Below are positions 34,543 to 44,212 of a stretch of DNA of 64,000 bases, one piece after another (the stretch's first letter is position 1; the number at the start of each line of letters is the position of its first letter). The notes under the pieces are model-generated. The model saw nothing but the letters and a program-made list of their open reading frames with translations. It had not been told where the DNA came from and searched no databases. This DNA comes from Aquirufa aurantiipilula (GTDB taxonomy: Bacteria; Bacteroidota; Bacteroidia; Cytophagales; Spirosomataceae). The stretch spans positions 1 to 64,000 of the forward strand of contig NZ_JAANOG010000009.1 of the NCBI RefSeq assembly GCF_019923745.1, written 5' to 3'. Made by a program: the position numbers and the translations under genes.

Positions 34543-34920
34543 ATGATCAAACCTTGGATTTATCTTTTCATTGCTTCCATTTTTGAGACAGGCTGGACTT
34601 TCTCGTTGAAGTACATGAATTTTGGAAGATTGAAAGATGCATTTCAACAACATCCTTTCATTTCAAAAGAATTTGGCATTGAGTTTTTTCCTCTTTTGGG
34701 ATATATTTTTTTTGGTGTAGCCAATATTTATTGTTTATCAGTCGCATTTAAAGATATCCCTACAGCTACTGCTTTGGCCGTTTGGACAGCATGTTCTCTC
34801 ATATTAGTCAAGCTGTTTGATGTCTTTTATTATAAAACACCGACCAACCTTGCCGAAGTATTTTTTATGAGTTTGATTGTAGTAGGAATCATTGGTTTAA
34901 AAAAATTTGCAGCAAGTTAA
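34543..34920 (+). CDS. Small multidrug resistance (SMR/EmrE-like) transporter
   Basis: A 125-residue four-helix protein. ASIFETGWTFSLKYM holds the membrane-embedded Glu (residue 14) that couples drug or guanidinium export to protons in SMR proteins; the ATALAVWTACSL stretch in helix 3 corresponds to the conserved A-x-A-x-W region. It has about 15 extra residues between helices 1 and 2 compared with EmrE. It functions as a dimer in the inner membrane in characterised relatives. Substrate unknown. Confidence 0.82.
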   Translation: MIKPWIYLFIASIFETGWTFSLKYMNFGRLKDAFQQHPFISKEFGIEFFPLLGYIFFGVANIYCLSVAFKDIPTATALAVWTACSLILVKLFDVFYYKTPTNLAEVFFMSLIVVGIIGLKKFAAS

Positions 34921-35012
34921 CTTGATAAATCACATTCATAAAATGCATCATTTTTACATATTTTCTTAACTGAATCAAGCACTGTAAGGACATATAAAAT
35001 CTAGAATAATGA

Positions 35013-35180
35013 AGGCTGGAGTGCAGAATGTGCCTTTGGAGACATTATCTACAAGCCAACAAATCAGATATCTTTACATCAACGTTGGATGATGTCATTC
35101 ATGTGATCAATGGAATTGGTGGCAAAGGCATGACGACAAGTCCCGGATTTACAGCAGAATACATTCAAAAACTATACTAA
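35013..35180 (+). pseudogene. C-terminal remnant of a FAD-dependent oxidoreductase
   Basis: In frame with the TAA at 35178, about 55 codons read ...SDIFTSTLDDVIHVINGIGG then KGMTTSPGFTAEYIQKLY. This matches the end of DadA/TIGR03364-type FAD oxidoreductases, where the GGKGMT motif contacts FAD. A stop at 35010 and absence of the Rossmann N-terminus show the gene is truncated. It ends 7 nt before the alkaline phosphatase gene, so it may be the relic of a former phosphonate or phosphorus operon. Confidence 0.7.
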
Positions 35181-35187
35181 ACCTTCC

Positions 35188-36264
35188 ATGAAAAAAGTCA
35201 TTTCTTCCCTTTTAATTTTCTTAGTCACATTAACTGCTTTTGGGCAAAATTCTAAAAAAAATTATCCTAAGAATATCATATTTTTAATTGGGGATGGGAT
35301 GGGTGTCAGCCAAATTTATGCTGGACTAACTGCTAATAAAGGTCATCTAGCTTTAGAAAGAATACGTAACATTGGATTTCATAAAAATCAAGCTTCTGAT
35401 AATTACGTAACGGATTCTGCGGCAGGAGCAACGGCTTTTTCAACAGGCAAAAAAACATATAATGGGGCCATTGGTGTAGATGCTACACAAACTCCACAAA
35501 TAACGCTGTTGGAATTGGCCGAAAAAAAAGGGCTTGCAACGGGTTTGGTAAGTACTGCGGATATCACAGATGCTACACCAGCGGCATTTATTGCCCACCA
35601 AATCAAGCGTAATATGCATGATGAAATTGCCAAAGATTTCTTAAAAACGGATGTCGATATAGTAGTGGGAGGAGGAAGAAAAAGCTTTGACCAAAGAAAA
35701 GATGGACAAAATATTTTGGATTCATTGAAAGCAAAAAAATACCAAATTGTGGAATCTTTAGCCGAAATGAATGGGATTAAGCAAGGTAAATTTGTCTACT
35801 TATATGCTCCAGGAGACCCGATTAAATTCAGTGAAGGAAGAGGTGAAGTCTTGTTGGACGCCGCAAAAAAATCAATGGAACTACTTTCTAAGAACCCAAA
35901 AGGATTTTTTGTGATGATAGAGGGTGGACAAATTGATTGGGGTGGACATGCTAATGATGCAAATTATGCCGTTACTGAAATGGTTGATTTCAATAAAAGT
36001 ATAGCCGCTGCATTGGATTTTGCCGAAAAAGACAAAGAAACGCTAGTGGTCATTACCGCCGATCACGAAACAGGTGGCATGGCATTATTGGGAGGAGATA
36101 TGTCAACAGGAGAAGTAAAAGCCTCTTTTATTACGAAAGGACATACTGGCCAAATGGTTCCAGTTTTTGCTTTTGGACCCGGTTCTGAAGCTTTTCAAGG
36201 AATTTATCAGAATACGGCCATTTTCGATAAAATGAAAGCCGCTCTTAGGCTATCTCAAAAATAG
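35188..36264 (+). CDS. phoA: Alkaline phosphatase, exported
   Basis: A 358-residue alkaline phosphatase-superfamily enzyme with a signal peptide (to about residue 20). It has the metal motif LIGDGMGVSQ, the nucleophile Ser77 in VTDSAAGATAFSTG, DATPAAFIAH, the metal-binding DWGGHAND, and ADHETGG. It releases phosphate from organic esters outside the inner membrane. Its 3' end overlaps the convergent GNAT gene by 10 nt. Phosphate transport genes are at 53627 rather than here. Confidence 0.95.
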   Translation: MKKVISSLLIFLVTLTAFGQNSKKNYPKNIIFLIGDGMGVSQIYAGLTANKGHLALERIRNIGFHKNQASDNYVTDSAAGATAFSTGKKTYNGAIGVDATQTPQITLLELAEKKGLATGLVSTADITDATPAAFIAHQIKRNMHDEIAKDFLKTDVDIVVGGGRKSFDQRKDGQNILDSLKAKKYQIVESLAEMNGIKQGKFVYLYAPGDPIKFSEGRGEVLLDAAKKSMELLSKNPKGFFVMIEGGQIDWGGHANDANYAVTEMVDFNKSIAAALDFAEKDKETLVVITADHETGGMALLGGDMSTGEVKASFITKGHTGQMVPVFAFGPGSEAFQGIYQNTAIFDKMKAALRLSQK

Positions 36265-36713
36265 ATGGTAAACTTTTCATGTGAATTAATAAAGCCCATT
36301 GCTTCATAAAAAGCATGGGCTTCTTTTCTTCGTTTATTCGAGGTTACTTCAATCGATTTCACGTCCTTGTGTTTCAGTTCATTTTTAAATGCCTCAATCA
36401 ATTTCCTTCCTAGACCTTGCCCTTGATAAGTGGCTGTAACCATTAATTCTTGAATCTCATAGACCATGCCTTCATGGTGCAATAGGTTTTGACCAATAAC
36501 ACTCAAAAAACCGACAACTTGATTTTCGTGATTTTCAACAACCCAGACATGGGTATGTTCATGCCCTACATACTCCCTCCAAATTTTAGCAAAAATATGA
36601 GGATCAGAGTTTCTGTTTTCTAACTCATTAACGAGTTCTAAAACTGCTTTTTCATCGTCTAATTGACCGAGTCTAATATTAAAATGTAAAGACATTTTAT
36701 TGGTTTGGGACAT
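36255..36713 (-). CDS. GNAT family N-acetyltransferase
   Basis: A 152-residue acetyltransferase with the acetyl-CoA motif VTATYQGQGLGRKLIEAF (R/Q-x-x-G-x-G/A) and EVTSNKRRKEAHAFYEAMGF. The substrate is unknown. A second in-frame ATG six codons in would also fit the domain start. Convergent with phoA. Confidence 0.9.
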   Translation of the reverse strand: MSQTNKMSLHFNIRLGQLDDEKAVLELVNELENRNSDPHIFAKIWREYVGHEHTHVWVVENHENQVVGFLSVIGQNLLHHEGMVYEIQELMVTATYQGQGLGRKLIEAFKNELKHKDVKSIEVTSNKRRKEAHAFYEAMGFINSHEKFTIYF

Positions 36714-36835
36714 GGCAAATTTATTAAATGCAACAAGGTATAAAATATGTTTAAACTTCTCAAACTATACCTCTTTACCAAGAAACTGATACAATAAGCC
36801 CAATTCCCAATCGTTCAGTCTGCGCCCAGCCACGC

Positions 36836-36868
36836 AACGCTGGCAAGGTTCCAAACCTTGACAGCGTT
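36836..36868. repeat. 33-bp REP-like palindrome, copy 3
   Basis: AACGCTGGCAAGGTTCC followed by its imperfect complement. It has one internal mismatch relative to the perfect copies at 32157 and 32325, and is the exact reverse complement of the copy at 63636. Confidence 0.88.
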
Positions 36869-36890
36869 AAAATGCGCAGGCATAAAACAA

Positions 36891-36922
36891 GAAATGCCGA
36901 AAGGAATCCTTCCGGCATTTTC
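36891..36922 (-). terminator. Terminator of the beta-helix lipoprotein gene
   Basis: On the minus strand, AAATGCCGGAAGG and the complementary end CCTTTCGGCATTTC make a hairpin with one mismatch, 22 nt after the stop codon of the leftward gene. The T tract is weak. Confidence 0.6.
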
Positions 36923-36944
36923 TGAATTACACCAATATAAAATC

Positions 36945-38276
36945 TTAGTAATCCGTGTTTTGTGGATCCCAGTTTGTCCAGCCTTCTGTCCAATCCGTAG
37001 TTCCAAAAGCACCAATATTAGTATTAGCTTCAAATCCAGCTGGCAAGCTAACTCCCGCTCCCAATAATTTGGAAGTAGTCGTCAATGCTAAACTTGGCTT
37101 TCCTTGCAAACGATTATATCCCGCAGTTAAACCTAAAGTCTCCGAAGCAACTCCAAACTGATTTTTGCGAGTAGCATCTTTTAACATCGTTTCATCTCCA
37201 GTAACGATTGGCTTTAACATACCCGTTACCACTAAACCAGCAAGTATATTTTTACCTGTTACAAAATTATTTTGTGCTGCAGTTCCTTCTAATTCCAAAC
37301 CACCCTTAGCTACCCAACCTCCAACAAATAAACTGTTGATCACTGATATAGCTGAATTACGACGAATACGCATGGCTGAACGGTATTTTTTATCCACAGT
37401 TCCATCTGCAATAAATGCACTTACGTTGGCAAACTTCGCACTCGTCTGTGGCGTAGCTTCTGAACCTGCCGCATCATTATCCGATTCAAATGCATTACTA
37501 TCCGAACATGAACATTGGTCTGCTACTTGTGGGTCACGGATCGACAAAGCAAATTGAACATTACCACTGTAACCCCAATCCGTATCAAAATCATCATCCA
37601 AATTTCTATAGGATACCAAGTGTTTCGCATTTACATTTCCTCCAAACCACTCATAAGCATCATCACCATTGTAAGAAACCTGTACATAATCAATTTCAGT
37701 ACCTGAACCCACTCCGCCTAATGTTAATCCGTTGATTTCCTTATCCGTCTCAAATGCAATACCCGCAAACTCAATACGTACATATTTCAATACTCCTGAA
37801 TTATCCGAATCATTAGAACCTCCAAAAGTGGAAACGTTCTCTCCCTCAATAGTTGCTGGAGTTTTATTTACGCGGGCATTACCCAACATAATTAATCCAC
37901 CCCAATCACCATAATTTCTAGAACCTTTAGCCTGTGCTGAAGTAAATACTATTGGTTTAGCAGCCGTTCCCCTAGCGATTAATTTTCCACCTGGCTTAAC
38001 AATTAAAGTCCCTTTCGTGATTTTATCTCCTAAAATGATAGTTCCAGGCTCTACGGTCAACGTGGCTCCAGACTCTACATAGACGAATCCCTTTAACAAA
38101 TATTTTTCAGACTCCTTCCAAGTAGTGTTGGCAGTGATTTTTCCTGAAACCTCCACTACCGTACGATTAGATGGCGCAGGTACTGTAATTTCTACTTCTG
38201 AATCGTTTTTTGTACAGGCCGACAAACCTACAGCAGCCGTAAGCAAACAAGCGAAAATGACACGTAATTGTTGCAT
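36945..38276 (-). CDS. Beta-helix surface lipoprotein paired with TonB receptor
   Basis: A 443-residue lipoprotein: signal with lipobox LSAC (Cys21), then right-handed beta-helix-like repeats starting around GFVYVESGATLTVEPGTIIL and rich in Asp/Asn (GDDAYEWFGGNVNAKHLVS). Proteins of this type are common in Bacteroidota, often mislabelled in databases, and usually lie next to a TonB receptor, as here (60 nt behind it). The SLP/ligand-binding role is inferred. Nearness to phoA hints at a phosphorus-related substrate, but nothing in the protein shows it. Confidence 0.75.
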   Translation of the reverse strand: MQQLRVIFACLLTAAVGLSACTKNDSEVEITVPAPSNRTVVEVSGKITANTTWKESEKYLLKGFVYVESGATLTVEPGTIILGDKITKGTLIVKPGGKLIARGTAAKPIVFTSAQAKGSRNYGDWGGLIMLGNARVNKTPATIEGENVSTFGGSNDSDNSGVLKYVRIEFAGIAFETDKEINGLTLGGVGSGTEIDYVQVSYNGDDAYEWFGGNVNAKHLVSYRNLDDDFDTDWGYSGNVQFALSIRDPQVADQCSCSDSNAFESDNDAAGSEATPQTSAKFANVSAFIADGTVDKKYRSAMRIRRNSAISVINSLFVGGWVAKGGLELEGTAAQNNFVTGKNILAGLVVTGMLKPIVTGDETMLKDATRKNQFGVASETLGLTAGYNRLQGKPSLALTTTSKLLGAGVSLPAGFEANTNIGAFGTTDWTEGWTNWDPQNTDY

Positions 38277-38336
38277 GAATTTGTTTATTTATATGTTTTT
38301 AACTGTTACTACTTATCATTTTTCTGTAGGCGCGCA

Positions 38337-41129
38337 CTAAAACTTCATTGTAATTCCCATGGTAAAATAACTTCCACGGTGATACTCTTGGTATACACCA
38401 TCCTTGTCAGAAATTTCACCATCTCGGTTCGTGTCCTGCACTAAAGAAAACTTCTGGTTTAATAAATCTTGTACCGCTAATTTGAAATCAATCTTTTTGG
38501 TTAATGCCTTCGTGATATTAATATCCACCACATTTCTAGGCATTTCATAGATATCAGCCGACAACTGGCTATCTCCAATCACAAAGATTCTTTTACCAAT
38601 CACATTGTATAAAATATTGGCCTGCCATCCTTTGTCTGCATTTTCATAAAAAATACCTGCATTAATTAAATAAGGAGATTGTCCCTGAAGATTACGGTTC
38701 AACATGTTGTCGGACTGACCTGCACGCACATTACTACTAATCAAAGCTGCATTGAATAAAGCCACCCAGTTAGGTGCAATTTGCTTTCTGATTTCCAATT
38801 CTAGCCCAGTACTAGTTGCTTCCGTAGCATTGTCAACCGTAAAAGCGACTGTACTACCATTGTAAAACACTTTGGATTCAATTGGATTTAAGAATTTCTT
38901 ATAAAATACCGCCAATGAAATCAATTCAGATTTCGATGGATACAATTCATATCGTAAATCAAAATTGTTAATCGTCGCATTCAATAATTTAGGCTTGTCT
39001 GCTCTTGGAATAAAACCTGTACGTGTAACATCATATACGAAGTCATAATACGTAAATGGAGCTAATTCACGAAACTCAGGACGGTTTACCGTAGAACTAT
39101 AAGCAAAACGCAATAAGTTTTTAGTGGTGAAATTATAAGCCAAATTCAAAGATGGAAGTGGGCTAAATACGGGATTGGTTACCTTAATGGCTGCTCCAGA
39201 ACCCCTTTCCTTACTTTGCAATTCTTGATTGTTATACTCTCCTCTCAAACCAATCGTAGCATTTAATTTATCTCCAACTGGCAAATACAATTGCACATAA
39301 GCTGCACCAAAAGTATTTTGGGCCGTGTACTTATCTTCAAAATTGGTTCCTACTCCGTAATAAATAGAGTTACCTCCTAAATTGTTTGGATTGAAGAAAT
39401 TTGTAGGATCTTGTTTCAACAAAGAGTTATCGGATGACAATCGGTTAGGATTCGTGATTCCATACCAACGATTGGAGAATGCACGCTCTTTGTATTCTGT
39501 ATATATTCCAGCACGGAATGTAGTTCTTAATTTCTCGTCCTCGTTCTCCTTAAGAATATGATCAAAATCGGCTCTAGTGGTATAAATAAACTCTTCTACA
39601 TGTGAAAATGAACGAGCTGACTGCTGTAGGGTGGGACTATCTGATTGTTGTAAATCAAAAGTAAAAACTCCTGTAGAATTTCTCTCCCTACTTCTTGTAT
39701 ATCTTCTATAATCAGGCTCAGTTCTAAACGTATAACCTAACCCTGTTACCCACTTCAACTTACTTACAGATGACAATTCATGTGTACCGCTAAACTGACC
39801 TGAATAAATGGAACGCTGCTCATAACGGAAAGAAGCATTGTTTAAATCTACGTTCTCATTGTATCCATTACGAAAAACAGTTTCCTTGATTCCAATTTGA
39901 TTGAACAAGTTTCTAAACTCTAACTTATTATTTGGATTCAAAATCAAAGCCCAGTTCGACATCATTCCAATACGAACGTTTTGAGACAAAGATTGATCTT
40001 GATAATACTTCTCCGTATCTCCTAAGTAAGTAAATCTTCTTTGCTGCATTTGAAAGGACTGATTGGTATTCGAATAATTCACATACGAAAAGTTCGTAAG
40101 CTCTTTATCCCCCAAAAACCAACGGTGAGCAAAATTTAAATTCCCTCTAAAATCAGGTAATACGTTTTTATCTTCTACATTGTAAAAGGCTGGCAAATTT
40201 CTAAAATGTGAAATTACGGCCTCAGTATTTCCAGCTGTAGCAATGCTATTTCTTGAAGGGAAACCAGACGGCAACTGACGTCCACCATCATCAAAACCTA
40301 ACCAATCTGTCTTTCCTCCTACATAGGACATGGCTTTTTGAGCCGTTGTCCCAGAACGGTAACTAGTAGAAAAACTAGCAGAAAATGTATTTCCATCTGG
40401 AACGGTCTTCGTGTAAATCTTGATAGCTCCTCCACCCAAATCTCCAGGCAAATCAGAAGATGCCGATTTAAAAATCAACATACGATCAATAATCGAACTT
40501 GGAATTAAGTCGAATGAGAAAGCTTTTGAATCCACTTCAGTCGAAGGAGTAATGATATCATTCACCAATACTGTATTGTAACGCTCATTTAAACCTCTCA
40601 CCACCACAAATCTCTCATCAAAAATGGAAACTCCTGGAATTCTACGAACCACAGCAGAAGCATCTCTATCTTGAGTCTTTTGAATCTGCTGTCCTGATAT
40701 ACCAACAGCAATTTGTTGTAACTGCCTCGTCTCTGTCAATACAGCAACTTCCGAAGTAGTTATTTTTTGAGCTTTAACAACAACGTTGGCCAAAGTCTTA
40801 TTATCTTCTAATAAAGAAACTGTAACAATGGATTCTTTACCTGACTCAACGCGAACATTTGGAATTTGCTGAGATTGATAACCTACTGAACTTACAATCA
40901 ATTTATAGATTCCAGCTGGAACATTAGCTAATTCAAAATTACCTTCAATACCGGTACTAGCTCCAACAGTTAACCCTTCTAAACGAATGGTTGCTCCAAT
41001 AACTGGCTCCTTAGATACAGGATCTGAAATAGTCCCTTTAATCTTCCCTACTTGGCCAAAAGTATGACCAAACGACGCCAATGACACAAAAACGATTAAT
41101 AAACTTCTAAATAATTGGTGTGTATTCAT
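38337..41129 (-). CDS. TonB-dependent outer-membrane receptor with CarboxypepD_reg domain
   Basis: A 930-residue receptor. After the signal peptide (ending near TFG-Q, residue 26) comes a carboxypeptidase-regulatory-like domain (KGTISDPVSKEPVIGATIRL), then the plug (VRRIPGVSIFDERFVVVRGL) and a 22-strand barrel ending in aromatic FTMGITMKF. It lacks a SusD partner, so it is not a standard polysaccharide system; the partner is the beta-helix lipoprotein downstream. Substrate unknown. A TAATTTTG box lies ahead of it. Confidence 0.9.
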   Translation of the reverse strand: MNTHQLFRSLLIVFVSLASFGHTFGQVGKIKGTISDPVSKEPVIGATIRLEGLTVGASTGIEGNFELANVPAGIYKLIVSSVGYQSQQIPNVRVESGKESIVTVSLLEDNKTLANVVVKAQKITTSEVAVLTETRQLQQIAVGISGQQIQKTQDRDASAVVRRIPGVSIFDERFVVVRGLNERYNTVLVNDIITPSTEVDSKAFSFDLIPSSIIDRMLIFKSASSDLPGDLGGGAIKIYTKTVPDGNTFSASFSTSYRSGTTAQKAMSYVGGKTDWLGFDDGGRQLPSGFPSRNSIATAGNTEAVISHFRNLPAFYNVEDKNVLPDFRGNLNFAHRWFLGDKELTNFSYVNYSNTNQSFQMQQRRFTYLGDTEKYYQDQSLSQNVRIGMMSNWALILNPNNKLEFRNLFNQIGIKETVFRNGYNENVDLNNASFRYEQRSIYSGQFSGTHELSSVSKLKWVTGLGYTFRTEPDYRRYTRSRERNSTGVFTFDLQQSDSPTLQQSARSFSHVEEFIYTTRADFDHILKENEDEKLRTTFRAGIYTEYKERAFSNRWYGITNPNRLSSDNSLLKQDPTNFFNPNNLGGNSIYYGVGTNFEDKYTAQNTFGAAYVQLYLPVGDKLNATIGLRGEYNNQELQSKERGSGAAIKVTNPVFSPLPSLNLAYNFTTKNLLRFAYSSTVNRPEFRELAPFTYYDFVYDVTRTGFIPRADKPKLLNATINNFDLRYELYPSKSELISLAVFYKKFLNPIESKVFYNGSTVAFTVDNATEATSTGLELEIRKQIAPNWVALFNAALISSNVRAGQSDNMLNRNLQGQSPYLINAGIFYENADKGWQANILYNVIGKRIFVIGDSQLSADIYEMPRNVVDINITKALTKKIDFKLAVQDLLNQKFSLVQDTNRDGEISDKDGVYQEYHRGSYFTMGITMKF

Positions 41130-41152
41130 TTGTATTTATATTGATTACGGTA

Positions 41153-41160
41153 CAAAATTA
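41153..41160 (-). promoter_or_regulatory. Candidate -7 box of the TonB receptor operon
   Basis: Minus-strand TAATTTTG matches TAnnTTTG exactly, 23 nt before the receptor ATG. No TTG is seen at the usual distance. The 303-nt gap between receptor and the next gene holds this box and the promoter at 41339, and nothing else I can support. Confidence 0.4.
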
Positions 41161-41338
41161 CCTGCAATCAATAGCCTCACGGTTAACACGCTATTATCTA
41201 TATGTTTCCTGAATGTTAAATAATTCAAGAAAAATTTAACCATTTCGTAACATTGAAATAAAAATTGAACTATTTAAAGAAATATAATTTTTTTAAGAGG
41301 AATATTCTTAAAAAAGTGAAATTTTATGTCTAATTAAT

Positions 41339-41367
41339 TTGGAGTTAACATGAAAAGTCTAGTTTTG
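41339..41367 (+). promoter_or_regulatory. Promoter of the small exported protein gene
   Basis: TTG (41339-41341), 18 nt, TAGTTTTG (41360-41367): both boxes match the Bacteroidota consensus. The leader would be about 60 nt. Confidence 0.6.
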
Positions 41368-41432
41368 AGCAAACAAACGGAAAACTTCCGCCTAAGATTT
41401 TATTAATCAAGCATTTATCAATTATCAACATT

Positions 41433-41786
41433 ATGAAAAATTTCATCACAAAAAACGCTTTAGCCGCTTTCGTCGTAGCCGCTATCTTGTCTGTCTCTTC
41501 TGCACATGCCGCAGAATTCGCTCTTCCTGTCAACATTGATCAAGTAGGTAAAATGAAATTCCTTGTTAGCTCGGATATCTCTTCCCCCTTGTTCGTGGTC
41601 ATTTATGATGAAGACAATAACCAGATTACCCGCGAGTCACTTAGCTCTAAGAAATTATTCAATTTCTCAAACCTAAATGATGGTCGTTATAAAATGGTTA
41701 TTCTAGATTCTCGTAAAAACGTTATCAAATCCAAGACTTTCAATATCTTAACTGAAACGAAAAGAGATTTGGTGGCAATCCAGTAA
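41433..41786 (+). CDS. Small exported protein of unknown function
   Basis: A 117-residue protein with a clear signal peptide (cleavage near AHA-AEF, residue 26-27). The remaining 90 residues look like a single beta-sandwich: FLVSSDISSPLFVVIYDEDN, FSNLNDGRYKMVILDSRKN. Such one-domain exported proteins are common in Cytophagales, and no function is known to me. It has its own promoter and a strong terminator, so it may be abundantly expressed. Confidence 0.75.
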   Translation: MKNFITKNALAAFVVAAILSVSSAHAAEFALPVNIDQVGKMKFLVSSDISSPLFVVIYDEDNNQITRESLSSKKLFNFSNLNDGRYKMVILDSRKNVIKSKTFNILTETKRDLVAIQ

Positions 41787-41803
41787 GCGATTAAACCCAT
41801 CAC

Positions 41804-41832
41804 AAAAAAGGCGCTATGGCGCCTTTTTTTTT
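41804..41832 (+). terminator. Terminator after small exported protein gene
   Basis: AAAAAAGGCGC, loop TATG, GCGCC and nine T: a strong intrinsic terminator, 18 nt after the stop; the A run also allows use from the other strand. Confidence 0.92.
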
Positions 41833-41935
41833 GCCCTAAAAAATACCGTCCCAAAAAATAAGTTAGAATACCAAGCCCCTGCTCAAAAATTCGTAATTTT
41901 AATCTCTATTTTTTCCCATCAATTAATTTTCCCTT

Positions 41936-44212
41936 ATGGATTATTTGGCTGGCTTGAATGAGCCCCAACGACAAGCTGTTTTACATACTGAAGGCCCTTT
42001 AATGATTATCGCTGGAGCTGGCTCCGGCAAAACTCGCGTACTTACCTACCGAACAGCTCATCTCATTCAACAAGGCATTGATCCATTCCAGATTTTACTC
42101 CTAACATTTACCAATAAAGCCGCTGGCGAAATGCGCCATCGTATCGAATCCGTCATCGGAAAGGAGGCAAAAAACATATGGATGGGAACTTTCCACTCCG
42201 TATTTGCCAAAATCCTTCGTTTTGAAGGAGAAAAATTGGGCTATACCTCCAATTTTTCCATTTATGATACCGATGATTCCAAGTCATTACTTCGTGCCAT
42301 CATCAAAGAACAAAACCTAGATGATAAAGTATACAAGGTCAATTTAGTGTTAAACCGAATTTCTGGTGCCAAAAACAGATTAATTAGTCCAGAACAATAC
42401 TTAAACAGCGCGATTCTTGGGGAAGAAGACCGCATGGCTCGCATTCCCAAAATGGGTGAAATCTACCGAACATATTGCATTCGTTGCTTTCAAGCAAATG
42501 CCATGGACTTTGATGATTTATTATACCAAACCAATATTCTTTTTAGAGACCATTTGGACGTACTGAACAAATACCAACACAAATTCAAGCACGTAATGGT
42601 GGATGAGTTTCAAGATACCAACGTCTCTCAATACTTATTAACCAAAAAGCTGGCCGCTGTACACCGCAATATTTGTGTAGTAGGAGATGATGCCCAAAGT
42701 ATTTATGCTTTCCGTGGAGCAGATATCCAAAACATTTTGAATTTTGAAAGAGATTATGCTGATCTAACAACCATCAAATTGGAACAGAATTACCGCTCTA
42801 CCAAAAACATTGTAGCTGTAGCGAACTCCATCATCTCTAGAAATAAAAACCAGCTCGAAAAAAACGTTTATACTTCCAATGAGGTAGGCGACCAAATAGA
42901 AATTATTCGTGCTGGCAGTGACAATGAAGAAGGAAGAATGATTGCCTCCACCATCTTCGAAACCAAACAAAAAGAAGGTTTACACTGGTCAGATTTTGCC
43001 ATTTTATACCGTACCAATGCCCAATCTCGTTCGTTTGAGGAATCATTACGTCGACTAAATATCAAATACCGCATCGTTGGGGGTTTATCTTTCTACCAAA
43101 GAAAAGAAATCAAAGATGTCCTTGGCTACCTTCGTTTTGTAGTTAATCAAAATGATGAAGAGGCATTCAAACGTATTATCAACCTCCCAAAAAGAGGTAT
43201 AGGAGATACCACCATTGCCAAAATTGCAGTTACAGCAGCAGAAAATAATTGCTCAATTTGGGATGTTATTTCCAACATTCAAACCTTCCAAGGTGCTAGA
43301 GGCACAGCCGCCATTGAAAATTTTGCTGATCTCATCAAGTCATTCAAATTAATGGCTGAAGTAGAGCAAAAAGATGCTTACGAAATTGCCAACCATGTAG
43401 CTAAAGCTTCAGGACTTTTGCGTGAACTCTATGAAGATAAAACAGTAGAGGGTCTAGCTCGCTACCAAAACTTACAAGAATTATTAAACGCGATCAAACA
43501 GTTTGTGGATGACCCAGAAAATGAAGATAAATCACTGGCAACATTTTTACAGTCTGTCTCTTTATTAACCAATGCCGATACACAAGAAGACCCCAATGAC
43601 CGCGATAAAGTAACCTTAATGACAGTTCACTCTGCCAAAGGACTAGAATTTAAGCACGTGTTTTTGGTAGGATTGGAAGAAGATTTGTTCCCAAGCCAAA
43701 TGATGCTGCAAAGTCAAGCCGATCTGGAAGAGGAACGTCGTCTCTTTTATGTTGCAGTCACCCGTGCCGAAAAGAAATTGATGATTTCTTATGCGGAATC
43801 CCGCTACCAATTTGGCCGATTAAAATCCTGTGAACCAAGTCGTTTCCTAGATGAAATTGATAGTGCCTATTTAAAAATGGCCAAGACTCCAGGTAAAAAG
43901 GAAGTGCAAGCTTTTAGACCCGTACAAAAAACGGGTTTTGTGTCCAGCTCCACCAGTCCATCTGCTGCTCAACTTATCCAAAAACCAAAACAAAATACCA
44001 ATTACCAACACGTAGCTTCCAGCAATTTTGTGCCTACTGATCCTTTAAAATTAGAAGCAGGCCAGCAAGTGGAGCATCAGAAATTTGGTTTTGGTTTAAT
44101 CAAAAAAATAGAAGTCAATGGCGCTGAAAGAAAAGCCGTGATTGATTTCGAAAAAGGAGTAGGAGAAAAAACCTTACTTCTGAGTTTCGCCAAATTAATG
44201 GTGAAAGCTTAA
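41936..44212 (+). CDS. uvrD: ATP-dependent DNA helicase, UvrD/PcrA type
   Basis: A 758-residue superfamily 1A helicase. Motifs in order: Q motif LNEPQRQAV, Walker A GAGSGKTRVLTYR, FHSVFAKILR, Walker B VDEFQDTN, motif III VGDDAQSIYAFRGAD, LEQNYRST (IV), TVHSAKGLEFKHVFL (V) and FYVAVTRAEKKL (VI). The C-terminal end has the KFGFGLIKKIEVNGAERKAV tudor-like segment found in PcrA. It unwinds DNA in excision and mismatch repair. Its end abuts the convergent lipoprotein gene. Confidence 0.95.
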   Translation: MDYLAGLNEPQRQAVLHTEGPLMIIAGAGSGKTRVLTYRTAHLIQQGIDPFQILLLTFTNKAAGEMRHRIESVIGKEAKNIWMGTFHSVFAKILRFEGEKLGYTSNFSIYDTDDSKSLLRAIIKEQNLDDKVYKVNLVLNRISGAKNRLISPEQYLNSAILGEEDRMARIPKMGEIYRTYCIRCFQANAMDFDDLLYQTNILFRDHLDVLNKYQHKFKHVMVDEFQDTNVSQYLLTKKLAAVHRNICVVGDDAQSIYAFRGADIQNILNFERDYADLTTIKLEQNYRSTKNIVAVANSIISRNKNQLEKNVYTSNEVGDQIEIIRAGSDNEEGRMIASTIFETKQKEGLHWSDFAILYRTNAQSRSFEESLRRLNIKYRIVGGLSFYQRKEIKDVLGYLRFVVNQNDEEAFKRIINLPKRGIGDTTIAKIAVTAAENNCSIWDVISNIQTFQGARGTAAIENFADLIKSFKLMAEVEQKDAYEIANHVAKASGLLRELYEDKTVEGLARYQNLQELLNAIKQFVDDPENEDKSLATFLQSVSLLTNADTQEDPNDRDKVTLMTVHSAKGLEFKHVFLVGLEEDLFPSQMMLQSQADLEEERRLFYVAVTRAEKKLMISYAESRYQFGRLKSCEPSRFLDEIDSAYLKMAKTPGKKEVQAFRPVQKTGFVSSSTSPSAAQLIQKPKQNTNYQHVASSNFVPTDPLKLEAGQQVEHQKFGFGLIKKIEVNGAERKAVIDFEKGVGEKTLLLSFAKLMVKA

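Noticed and set aside
35009-35110. ATG-initiated frame upstream of phoA as a small gene
   Set aside because: The alternative frame carries a clear oxidoreductase C-terminus, so this short frame is noise within a relic.
36815-37033. Several open frames of 60-130 codons across 36775-38340
   Set aside because: They are shadows of the beta-helix lipoprotein gene and of the REP-like palindrome region, with no start context or family match.
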